Below, piece by piece: positions 1-5,802 of a stretch of 6,521 nt of DNA; positions within the stretch are counted from its first letter, which is position 1; every line of letters begins with the position of its first letter. Source of the DNA: Thermotoga sp. 4484_232 (GTDB lineage Bacteria; Thermotogota; Thermotogae; Thermotogales; Thermotogaceae); assembly GCA_002084985.1 (NCBI GenBank), contig MZGO01000104.1:1-6521 (forward strand), given 5' to 3'. A program made the position numbers and the translations under genes. Under the pieces are notes generated by a model. The model saw only the letters and a program-made list of their open reading frames with translations, did no database searches and was not told the origin of the DNA.

Positions 1-1
1 T

Positions 2-184
2 GGAAAGGATTTAGGCTTCGATCCAAAGGAAGTTGGGCTTTCAGGTTCTCCAACCAGGGTTGTCTCCGTTTTCAACACTAAGGTTTCCAGAGAGTGTGTT
101 CTATATGAAGGAAAGGAGCTGGAAGAAGGTTTGAAAAAAATCATAGAGATTCTGAAACCTTTTGTAGAGGGTGATGGAAGATGA
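2..184 (+). CDS. etfB: Electron transfer flavoprotein beta subunit, C-terminal end (partial)
   Basis: Only the last 60 codons are in the window; the gene starts upstream. The reading frame beginning at base 2 gives GKDLGFDPKEVGLSGSPTRV and continues to a TGA at 182-184. GLSGSPTRV matches the GLxGSPTxV motif near the C-terminus of EtfB proteins, and the following V-F-N-T-K segment also fits. EtfB pairs with EtfA in a soluble heterodimer that carries electrons between flavin dehydrogenases and an acceptor. The stop overlaps the etfA start by 4 bases (ATGA), so the two are translationally coupled and made in equal amounts. The N-terminal nucleotide-binding part is not visible, so whether this is a bifurcating or classical Etf cannot be told from this fragment. 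The identification rests on the motif plus the adjacent clear etfA. Confidence 0.88.
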   Translation, partial: GKDLGFDPKEVGLSGSPTRVVSVFNTKVSRECVLYEGKELEEGLKKIIEILKPFVEGDGR

Positions 185-1152
185 TAATGGTTCTGAACAA
201 CGCTTTCGATAAAAATTCTCTGGAACTTCTGGGAAAAGCGAGAGAGCTTGCGAGCAAAGTTGGCTATAAAGTGGTTCTCTTTCTCATAACTGGAAAGGAG
301 GAAAATTTTGAAAGGGCAGGGGGATACGGCGCAGATGAAGCTGTGGTTGCTGTTCATCCGCGGTTGAAGAGGTTCTCGCTGGATCCTTTCCTGAAAATAT
401 CCGAACGAGTTGTGAGAAGATACAACCCTTCCATAATCATCTCACCTGCGACGACCTTTGGCAGGACTCTTCTACCAGCTCTTGCGGCGAAATTGAAAAC
501 AGGCCTTACAGCAGATTGTACAGGACTCGACATAGACGATGAAGGGAACCTTCTTCAGACAAGACCGGCAATAGGCGGAAACGTCATGGCCACGATAAAA
601 ACCCCAAACCACAGACCCCAAATGGCAACGGTAAGGCCGAAAACGTTTCCCATACCAAATTACGATGATTCAAAGAAAGCAAAAGTTATCATGGAGGAAG
701 TTAAAGACGAAGATCTAGAGGATAGATGCTTCTTGCTGGATTTTAAAGAAAAAGAATTGGAGGCGAACATTCAGGAAGCCGATGTCATTGTATCTGTCGG
801 TAAGGGATTGAGAAGAAAGGAAAATGTCGAGATAGCAAGGAAACTCGCAAGACTTGTTAGGGGAGCGGTTGGAGCGACGAGGGCTGTTGTCGATGCTAAA
901 TGGCTCTCTCAGGATCATCAGGTTGGACTGAGTGGGAAAGTCGTCAAACCCAAAGTCTACATCGCGGCAGGTATATCAGGTGCTGTCCAACACATAGCCG
1001 GCATGCAAACCTCAGAATTCGTCATAGCGATAAACAAGGATAAATATGCACCAATATTCAAAGTCGCAGATCTTGGGCTTGTAGCCGATGCCGCATCAAC
1101 CCTTGAGGAGATCGCAAGAAGATTGGAATCCATCGAGGAGGCGGGAAATTGA
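181..1152 (+). CDS. etfA: Electron transfer flavoprotein alpha subunit
   Basis: 323 residues, the usual length for EtfA without an N-terminal ferredoxin extension. The N-terminal half (about 1-190) is the Rossmann-like domain, with the family segment GRTLLPALAAKLKTGLTADC at about 94-113. The C-terminal half is the FAD-binding domain: SVGKGL (205-210), GATRAVVDA (231-239), DHQVGLSGKVVKP (245-257), YIAAGISGAVQHIAGM (260-275), VIAINKD (281-287) and APIFKVADLGLVAD (290-303). These are the residues that normally hold FAD, and none appears lost. EtfA with EtfB shuttles electrons from a partner dehydrogenase, here most likely the adjacent GlcD-type oxidase. The start at 181 overlaps the etfB stop (ATGA) and follows GAGGG at 166-170; an in-frame ATG at 187 is the alternative. 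It ends at 1152, where the next gene starts by a TTGA overlap. Confidence 0.95.
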   Translation: MIMVLNNAFDKNSLELLGKARELASKVGYKVVLFLITGKEENFERAGGYGADEAVVAVHPRLKRFSLDPFLKISERVVRRYNPSIIISPATTFGRTLLPALAAKLKTGLTADCTGLDIDDEGNLLQTRPAIGGNVMATIKTPNHRPQMATVRPKTFPIPNYDDSKKAKVIMEEVKDEDLEDRCFLLDFKEKELEANIQEADVIVSVGKGLRRKENVEIARKLARLVRGAVGATRAVVDAKWLSQDHQVGLSGKVVKPKVYIAAGISGAVQHIAGMQTSEFVIAINKDKYAPIFKVADLGLVADAASTLEEIARRLESIEEAGN

Positions 1153-2352
1153 AATATTCAAAGGTTACAAAAGAAGTCATAGAAAAATTGAAAGAAATTT
1201 TGGGAGAAGGTGGCGTGAGGATCGACAGGGATTATCTGGAGAGATACTCAAAGGATGAAACAGCGGAACTGGAGCCCCTCGAACCGGAAGTTGTTGTCTT
1301 TCCAAAGACACCAGAAGAGATCTCAAAGATTTTAAAACTAGCCAACGAGATGAAGATACCTGTCACACCAAGAGGAGCTGGGACCGGTCTTTCAGGAGGA
1401 GCCGTTCCAGCCCATGGAGGAATCTTAATGTCTTTTGAGAGGATGAACAGGATCCTAGAATTCGATCCTGAAAACATGGTCGTGGTTGTTGAACCTGGTG
1501 TGATAACGGATGAGATACAGAAGCTGGCAGAACAGCACGGTTTATACTATGCAGGAGATCCCGCAAGTAGTGAGAGCTCTTCTATAGGTGGTAACGTGGC
1601 GGAAAACGCTGGAGGAACCTTTCAAAAGCGTCGATGAAGCGATTCTTTCTGTACCAAAGGTTTTATCAGAAGCGGGAACTCTTCCTTCCTCAATAGAATT
1701 CATGGATAAAAAATCCGTTCAGATGGCTTACAGATTTCTCAACGAGAGTATTCCTAACATGGAGGCGGATGCCCATCTCATCATAGAAATCGAATCCGCT
1801 GATAAAGAGAGTCTATCGAAAGCTTACTTCAATCTGGGAGATAGCTTGATGAAGATGGGAGCGATAGAAGTTTACGTAGCAGATAACAGGCATCAAAGGA
1901 TGAAGATATGGAAATTCAGAAAGGCGATACCAGAGGGTATAATAGCTTTCAGGCCTGTTCATTGTATGGAGGATGTAAGCGTTCCCATAAAAGAGATACC
2001 AAAGATTGTGAGATCTTCCGATGATATAGCTGAAAGACACGGAATAGAATCTCTATCCTTCGGTCATGTTGGCGATGGAAATGTTCATGCTGTGTTCCTA
2101 AAACCTATTGAAATGGATGAATCCACCTGGAAGAAAGCACTGGACGAAGCCCTTGTGGATCTTTACAAACTCACGAAGGAACTTGGAGGAACCATGACGG
2201 GTGAGCACGGTGTGGGATTGAAAAGGAAGAAATATCTGAAGATATTCATGAACGATGAGGAGATAGAGTTCATGACGAGGATAAAGAAAGCCCTGGATCC
2301 AAATCTTATACTAAATCCTGGAAAGATCTTCCCGGAGAGGGAAAGATCATGA
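1149..2352 (+). pseudogene. glcD: FAD-linked oxidase, GlcD / lactate dehydrogenase family, disrupted by internal deletion
   Basis: Two remnants of one gene. The first (TTG start at 1149 overlapping the etfA stop, GAGGAGG at 1135-1141 as ribosome binding site) has the N-terminal FAD-binding half: PVTPRGAGTGLSGGAVP (residues 71-87), VVVEPGVITDEI (112-123) and DPASSESSSIGGNVAENAGG (137-156). It then leaves frame and stops at 1635-1637. The second remnant, from about 1618 in the +1 frame, resumes as PFKSVDEAILSVPKVL and carries the C-terminal oxidase domain: GHVGDGNVH (2062-2088), GGTMTGEHGVGLKRKKYL and DPNLILNPGKIF, stopping at 2350-2352. In intact relatives about 70 residues lie between AENAGG and the F-x-SV segment, including the GSEGxLG flavin-contact loop; they are absent here. 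Intact family members oxidise glycolate, lactate or other 2-hydroxyacids, and with Etf form lactate dehydrogenase complexes. The product is expected to be non-functional. A GTG at 1588 could reopen the second frame but has no ribosome binding site. Confidence 0.88.
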
Positions 2353-3110
2353 TGAGAGAGCAGAGGCTTGAGAAGATAGTTGAGCTCGTGAACAAGAAGG
2401 GTACTATGAGCTTGAAGGAGATCCAGTCCATCTTCAACGTTTCCATGGTTACTATAAGAAGAGATGTCGCTGAACTTGTCAAAAGAAACCTCCTTCAGAA
2501 GGTTCATGGAGGAGTCAAACCCACAATATATTACGATAGGGAAACGGATTTCATGAAAAGATTGAAGATCAACAGATCTTTAAAAGAGAAGATAGCGGAA
2601 AGAGCTCTGGAATTCGTCAACGATGGTGACACCCTTTTTCTGGACGCCAGCACCACAGTGTATATGCTTGCAAAAAAACTTTCCAAGGCGAAGAAGAATC
2701 TGTACATCATAACAAATGGTGTCATGACCGCAATGGAGGTATCCAAGAACAGAACCAACACGGTTATCCTCATCAACGGTGTATTCAATCCAGAAACCCT
2801 ATCTTTGGTGGGGCCGCTTGCTGTTGATTGTGCGAGGAAATTCTTCACGCAGAAAGCTTTCATATCCTGCAGAGGATTTTCACCCGAATCGGGAACTTAC
2901 GAGATAAATACGGCAGAATCTGAGCTTAAAAAGGTCATGGTGGAAAATACTGAAACTCTCTTCGTTCTGATCGATTCAAGCAAAATTGGGAAAAAATCTC
3001 TGGTGAATCTTGTCCCTTTAAACAAGATAAACTACGTGATAACCGATAAGATCTCAAAGAAAGATTTGTATTCGCTCATGAAAAACGGAATAAATGTTGT
3101 CACCGTTTGA
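2349..3110 (+). CDS. DeoR/GlpR-family transcriptional repressor
   Basis: 253 residues, typical for the family. Residues 1-57 form the DeoR winged helix-turn-helix, with recognition helix VSMVTIRRDVAEL (31-43) and wing KVHGG (51-55). The rest is the sugar-phosphate isomerase-like sensor domain: GDTLFLDASTTVYMLAKKL (93-111), IITNGVMTAMEV (120-131), NGVFNPETLSLVGPLA (143-158), a charged SELKKVMVE (191-199) and FVLIDSSKIGKKSLV (205-219). Family members repress operons for sugar, polyol or related uptake and catabolism, and are usually released by a phosphorylated intermediate. The start overlaps the oxidase stop (ATGA) and GGAGAGGG lies at 2333-2340; a second ATG follows directly at 2352. Being last in the etf-glcD operon suggests it controls that operon, possibly together with itself, but its operator and ligand cannot be read from here. 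Known Etf-linked lactate dehydrogenase loci elsewhere are associated with GntR-type regulators, so a DeoR type is a variation. Confidence 0.93.
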   Translation: MMREQRLEKIVELVNKKGTMSLKEIQSIFNVSMVTIRRDVAELVKRNLLQKVHGGVKPTIYYDRETDFMKRLKINRSLKEKIAERALEFVNDGDTLFLDASTTVYMLAKKLSKAKKNLYIITNGVMTAMEVSKNRTNTVILINGVFNPETLSLVGPLAVDCARKFFTQKAFISCRGFSPESGTYEINTAESELKKVMVENTETLFVLIDSSKIGKKSLVNLVPLNKINYVITDKISKKDLYSLMKNGINVVTV

Positions 3111-3116
3111 TTTTTT
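3083..3116 (+). terminator. Weak candidate rho-independent terminator at the end of the deoR-type gene
   Basis: AAACGG (3083-3088) can pair with CCGTTT (3103-3108) across a 14-base loop, and a run of six T follows the stop codon (3111-3116). The stem is only 6 bp and two bases separate it from the T run, so it is much weaker than the hairpin at 5752. It overlaps the last codons and stop of the regulator gene, which is plausible in a compact genome. Confidence 0.35.
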
Positions 3117-3142
3117 ACATCCCCTCCTCATAAATTCCCTCC

Positions 3143-3172
3143 AATTCATATGATTTTCTGAGAACATGAATT
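3143..3172. repeat. Inverted repeat AATTCAT-N16-ATGAATT
   Basis: A perfect 7-bp inverted repeat with arms at 3143-3149 and 3166-3172 and a 16-base spacer. The arms are AT-rich and no T run follows, so it is not a terminator. The 23-base arm-to-arm distance (about two helical turns) would suit a dimeric DNA-binding protein, but nothing links it to a particular regulator. The core ATTCAT recurs in the direct repeats at 3314 and 3355. Confidence 0.3.
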
Positions 3173-3271
3173 AACAGCGGAAGAAAACGTACCATCGTGG
3201 AAACTTGCTTTCTATCATTTTGCACTTCTTTTTTATCAAACAAATAATTTTATAAATCAAATTCTATGTAT

Positions 3272-3304
3272 TTGACAGGAAAAGCCACTCTGGATGGATT
3301 TTAT
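3272..3304 (+). promoter_or_regulatory. Candidate promoter for the A-B-C gene cluster
   Basis: TTGACA at 3272-3277 is a perfect sigma-70 -35 hexamer in the only sizeable gap before gene A. The -10 assignment is poor: TTTTAT at 3299-3304 leaves a 21-base spacer, and TGGATT at 3295-3300 has a 17-base spacer but only three matches to consensus. Either would give a 5' leader of about 100 bases containing the TATTCATTCA repeats. Position and -35 match are the support; no transcript start can be assigned. Confidence 0.25.
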
Positions 3305-3313
3305 CTGTCATAT

Positions 3314-3364
3314 TATTCATTCAACTTTTATTGCATTTTCATTGAAATACCATCTATTCATTCA
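3314..3364. repeat. Direct repeat TATTCATTCA, two copies 41 bases apart
   Basis: Identical 10-base copies at 3314-3323 and 3355-3364. The 41-base offset is close to four turns of the helix, so both copies would face the same side of the DNA, as expected for paired operator or activator sites. The sequence is AT-rich, so chance occurrence is possible. Confidence 0.35.
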
Positions 3365-3410
3365 TCAGTTTTTTATAGCTATGGATAGCATAAACATTGG
3401 AGGGATCGAT

Positions 3411-4290
3411 ATGAGAAGTTTTTATCTTTACACACTGTGTTTTATTTTATTAGTATCTACTACATTTGCTGATTTAGTCTTGAAAGTACCTATCTACAAA
3501 TACAACAGAGAGACGAAGCTATGGGAGTTAAAAACATTCGAAAACATCATCAAATATCCTGTACTCCTTGCTGATTCAGAGGAAAAGGCGGAGAGAAGTT
3601 CCGAAGAAACAGATTCAACCAGCACAAACGGCACAAAAAGCGCTCAGTGGTATTACTTCGTGGAATACGTTATCTCAGAGTATGTCATAAAACAAAATGT
3701 GAGAAAGGTGGAAAAACGTTATCTCTGGGCAGATTTAGATCAAAAAGTGGGAGAAGTTGCCATATGGAATGATGAGTGTGAAAAAAGCTGTCTGCTCGAT
3801 CCCTCTGAATTGGCAAAAAGGAGAAAAGGTGTACATACTGGCACATGCCTTGATCGCAAGATCCAGAGGATACGGAGGTATTTTGAAGAAGGATGCTTGG
3901 TGTGGGAAATCCGACCCTTACATGGAGCTTTACTTATCTGCAACAAAGGTCACGTGGTTTCTGAAAAAACCAGGGAATTTCTTCGCAAAAGTTCTGGAAG
4001 GTTCCATCACATCTTCCTACCAGGTAGTCATGAGCTTCTCTTCTTTTGAAAATCCGGAAAATGGTGATGATCAAACTATTCCCGCATTTTACGCGTTCAC
4101 TGATCAAAAACCAAGGGAGTGGATCCCAGCTTCTAACGTTAACGGAATGGAATTCAAGTTCTCGAGAGGAACTAGTACTTTCAACATATGGCAGAAGGTT
4201 CAACTCGATACTCAAAGTGCCAGTGTGTATAAAAACAAGGGGGTGATCACGTTCACAATCTGTAACACGAAAGTTTATACAGGTGATTGA
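3411..4290 (+). pseudogene. Gene A: secreted protein, diverged paralogue of B and C, interrupted by a one-base frameshift
   Basis: ATG 3411 follows GGAGGG (3399-3404, 6-base spacing) and starts a signal peptide, MRSFYLYTLCFILLVSTTFA, with mature protein from about residue 21. The frame reads well to WADLDQKVGEVAIWNDECEK (residue 125); the paralogous sequence then continues in the +1 frame to TGA 4288-4290. Losing one A from the A6 tract at 3781-3786 joins them as NDECEKAVCSIPLNWQKGEK, giving about 292 residues. The second part shows the family blocks LSATKVTWFLKKPG (near 3940-3975), WIPASNVNG, and IWQKVQL-N2-QSASVYKNKGVITFTI, aligned with B and C. The N-terminus LKVPIYKY resembles TEVPVYAY of C, so the extra central segment (from about residue 35 to past 140), with the acidic/Ser/Thr stretch SEEKAERSSEETDSTSTNG (56-74), looks like an insertion. 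The Cys before NSAS in B and C is missing. A true mutation, a homopolymer sequencing error and slippage are all possible. I do not recognise a function. Confidence 0.72.
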
Positions 4291-4295
4291 AATTC

Positions 4296-4318
4296 AACTT
4301 ACCGAACTTAGGTGAGTT
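4296..4318 (+). other. Stem-loop between genes A and B
   Basis: AACTTACC (4296-4303) can pair with GGTGAGTT (4311-4318) over a 7-base loop, with one U-G wobble in an 8-bp stem. It ends just before the gene B ribosome binding site (AAGGAGGGG, 4326-4334) and has no T run, so it is not an intrinsic terminator. In mRNA it could mark a processing or stability point separating A from B/C. Chance formation cannot be excluded. Confidence 0.35.
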
Positions 4319-4340
4319 AGTCAAAAAGGAGGGGATTTGT

Positions 4341-5033
4341 ATGAATAGGTTTTTGGTAATTTTGGTATTAGCTGTAATAGGAGTTTTAGGATTCGCTCAA
4401 GGTACGGTTAGATCATTGGATGTTTGGGAAATAACGGGAAGTGGAAGTGTCGTGCAACTTGACGAAAATACTGGAAATGCGAGAGCTTATGCCAGCATGT
4501 CAGCTGAAGGAAGTTGTAATAAAAAAGTTTGGACACTTCAATTCACAACCGAGGTTCAGGTTGCTCAATGGGCGGAATGGTCAATAAGTGCAACGAAATG
4601 GACATGGTTTGTAAGAAAACCTGGAGATTACTACGCAGACGCTATCCAATTTTCTCTGAAAAGTAATGGAGATGTTCAACTTTCTGCATCTGGTTTCAAC
4701 GATCTTGAATACGCTACAGGTGGTGGGGTGAATCGTTACATTGAAACATACTATTACTTGACAACGGATGCTTCCAACACACCTCCTTCCACAAGTGTCT
4801 GGGTCAGAGCTTCTGATGTTAACGGTTCTCTCGTCGTAGAAGACAGCGCAGCTCTTCATGAAGGTATGACAGCTCACCTGTGGAACAGAATACACGTTGT
4901 GAATTGTAACTCCGCTTCCACATACAGAGACACGGGAATCATAACATTAACTCTTTTGAACCAAAAACCCTGGATAAATCCTGATGATGGAAGCTGGGGT
5001 AACACTGTAGATTACGTAACTCAGGAAAGATAA
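4341..5033 (+). CDS. Gene B: secreted protein of an unrecognised paralogous family
   Basis: 230 residues. ATG 4341 is chosen because AAGGAGGGG (4326-4334) lies 6 bases upstream and the product begins with a clean signal peptide, MNRFLVILVLAVIGVLGFA, cleaved near residue 19; a TTG at 4287 would bury it behind 18 extra residues. The mature part is rich in Trp, Tyr, Ser and Thr with alternating polar and hydrophobic residues, suggesting an extracytoplasmic beta fold. Blocks shared with C are GSCNK (57-61), VAQWAEWSISATKWTWFVRK (74-93), SNGD (108-111), YATG (124-127), SxxLHxG (169-175), NCNSASTYRDTG (188-199), ITLTL-x-NQKPW (201-211) and a terminal VTQER. The only two mature cysteines (59 and 189) are both conserved in C and may form a disulfide. 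It sits 50 bases after A and 35 before C, so it is likely co-transcribed. No enzyme motif was seen and I cannot name the family. Confidence 0.9.
   Translation: MNRFLVILVLAVIGVLGFAQGTVRSLDVWEITGSGSVVQLDENTGNARAYASMSAEGSCNKKVWTLQFTTEVQVAQWAEWSISATKWTWFVRKPGDYYADAIQFSLKSNGDVQLSASGFNDLEYATGGGVNRYIETYYYLTTDASNTPPSTSVWVRASDVNGSLVVEDSAALHEGMTAHLWNRIHVVNCNSASTYRDTGIITLTLLNQKPWINPDDGSWGNTVDYVTQER
4593..4625 (+). repeat. 33-base block repeated in gene C (first copy)
   Basis: Bases 4593-4625 match 5294-5326 in 32 of 33 positions; the single difference is a silent GTA/GTG valine codon. The block encodes TKWTWFVRKPG in both genes. It is the most conserved DNA segment of the tandem pair and a possible site for recombination between B and C. 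Confidence 0.85.
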
Positions 5034-5068
5034 TTTTTCTGAAGACTGATCATAAGGAGGGAATTGGT

Positions 5069-5731
5069 ATGAGAAGATTTTTATTGATTATGGCGATTGT
5101 TTTTTCCTTGTTTTCCCTGACCATCGCGAATGGTGTAACTGAAGTTCCTGTTTACGCTTACGGGGACAGTGATCCAAATAATGCAAAAGCCTTCGTAAGT
5201 ATGCCAACAAGTGGTTCCTGTAATAAAAATTGGGAATTCGAATTCACAGTAGAAGCTCAAATAGCACAATGGGTTAAATGGAATATAAGTGGTACGAAAT
5301 GGACATGGTTTGTGAGAAAACCTGGAACGTACTTCACAGATTGCATAGGTTTTACTCTTTACAGTAATGGCGATATTGCAGTAGATTTTGACGGATTTGC
5401 GAGTCCAACTTACGCAACAGGAACCAGCGTGAATCCTTACATCGATGCTTGGTACGCGTTTGGCGACAAGTCAGAGGATGTTGCATTTGGAACATGGTAT
5501 TCCCCATCTGAACTCAACGATCAGACAGCCCTGTTCCCTGACAGTGAAGAACTTCACTATGGATGGGGAACCAAACTGTGGAGCAAAATCAAAGTAGTAG
5601 AGTGTAATTCCGCTTCAACTTACAGAGATACAGGAACTATAACTTTAACACTCAAAAACCAGAAACCATGGCTAGATGACAATGGCTATTACCTGAATAA
5701 CCTGGAACAATTTGTGACTGATGAAAGATAA
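5069..5731 (+). CDS. Gene C: secreted protein, close paralogue of gene B
   Basis: 220 residues. ATG 5069 follows AAGGAGGG (5054-5061) by 7 bases. Signal peptide MRRFLLIMAIVFSLFSLTIA, cleaved near residue 20-21, then NGVTEVPVYAYGDSD. Co-linear with B: SGSCNKNWEFEF (48-59), QIAQWVKWNISGTKWTWFVR (64-83), SNGD (99-102), YATG (115-118), VNPYI (121-125), a D-S-E-E-L-H segment (158-163), ECNSASTYRDTG (178-189), ITLTLKNQKPW (191-201) and terminal FVTDER. Cys51 and Cys179 correspond to the two cysteines of B; Cys92 is extra. In the CNSAS to NQKPW block the B and C codons differ mostly at silent positions, so the protein sequence is under selection. A strong terminator follows 20 bases after the stop, making C the last gene of the main transcript. 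Function unknown; expected outside the cytoplasmic membrane. Confidence 0.91.
   Translation: MRRFLLIMAIVFSLFSLTIANGVTEVPVYAYGDSDPNNAKAFVSMPTSGSCNKNWEFEFTVEAQIAQWVKWNISGTKWTWFVRKPGTYFTDCIGFTLYSNGDIAVDFDGFASPTYATGTSVNPYIDAWYAFGDKSEDVAFGTWYSPSELNDQTALFPDSEELHYGWGTKLWSKIKVVECNSASTYRDTGTITLTLKNQKPWLDDNGYYLNNLEQFVTDER
5294..5326 (+). repeat. 33-base block repeated from gene B (second copy)
   Basis: Second copy of the block at 4593-4625, offset by 701 bases, with one silent mismatch. A longer, less conserved pair lies at 4905-4973 and 5603-5671 (offset 698; 54 of 69 bases equal by my count), encoding CNSAS through NQKPW. Confidence 0.85.
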
Positions 5732-5749
5732 CGGAAAAGAAAAATTTTC

Positions 5750-5780
5750 AGGGCAGGGGAATTCCCCTGCCTTTATTCTT
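5750..5780 (+). terminator. Strong rho-independent terminator between genes C and D
   Basis: Bases 5752-5771 are a perfect 20-base palindrome, GGCAGGGGAATTCCCCTGCC, folding into a GC-rich 8-bp stem with an AATT loop, extendable by a G-U and an A-U pair (5751/5772, 5750/5773). The T-rich tail TTTATTCTT follows at 5772-5780. On the other strand the hairpin is followed by a run derived from AAAAATTTT (5740-5748), so it may also work in reverse. It lies after the gene C stop and before the gene D ribosome binding site. Confidence 0.88.
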
Positions 5781-5802
5781 AAAAAGCTAAGGAGTGATTT
5801 TT

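Larger units (their letters stand above)
3111..3410. other. AT-rich intergenic region between the two operons
   Basis: About 300 bases without a convincing gene. The frame of gene A stays open upstream to 3294, but the translation there has no ribosome binding site and sits in front of a clear signal peptide. The stretch is noticeably richer in A+T than the genes to its left. It holds a 7-bp inverted repeat AATTCAT/ATGAATT (3143-3149 and 3166-3172), a perfect TTGACA (3272-3277), and a 10-base direct repeat TATTCATTCA (3314-3323 and 3355-3364). It is the only place upstream of the A-B-C-D cluster with room for a promoter. No tRNA-like cloverleaf or CRISPR repeat was seen. Confidence 0.6.

Noticed and set aside
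715..918. Minus-strand open frames inside etfA, the oxidase, the regulator and genes A-D
   Set aside because: They lie opposite well-supported genes, have no ribosome binding sites or recognisable motifs, and read as shadow frames.
1588..2352. Separate 254-residue gene starting at GTG 1588
   Set aside because: No ribosome binding site precedes it, its first ten residues are out-of-frame sequence of the oxidase N-terminal half, and its conserved part only begins at about 1618. It is the displaced 3' half of the broken oxidase.
3143..3172. Terminator at the AATTCAT/ATGAATT inverted repeat
   Set aside because: The stem is AT-rich with a 16-base loop and no T run follows it.
3294..3410. N-terminal extension of gene A from an upstream start at 3294
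   Set aside because: The upstream codons are AT-rich intergenic sequence without a ribosome binding site, while ATG 3411 has GGAGGG at ideal spacing and begins a signal peptide.
3780..3787. Programmed -1 ribosomal frameshift on AAAAAAG in gene A
   Set aside because: The needed change is +1 (or -2), not -1, and the incoming frame reads GAA AAA AGC, not A AAA AAG, so the classical slippery heptamer is out of register.
4287..4340. Start of gene B at TTG 4287, overlapping the gene A stop
   Set aside because: It would place 18 residues in front of a typical signal peptide; ATG 4341 has a much better ribosome binding site. The TTGA overlap is tempting because it occurs elsewhere in the window.
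4593..5326. Mobile element or CRISPR-like array suggested by repeated blocks
   Set aside because: The repeats are coding blocks of paralogous genes in the same frame, about 700 bases apart; there are no terminal inverted repeats, target duplications, transposase or regular spacers.
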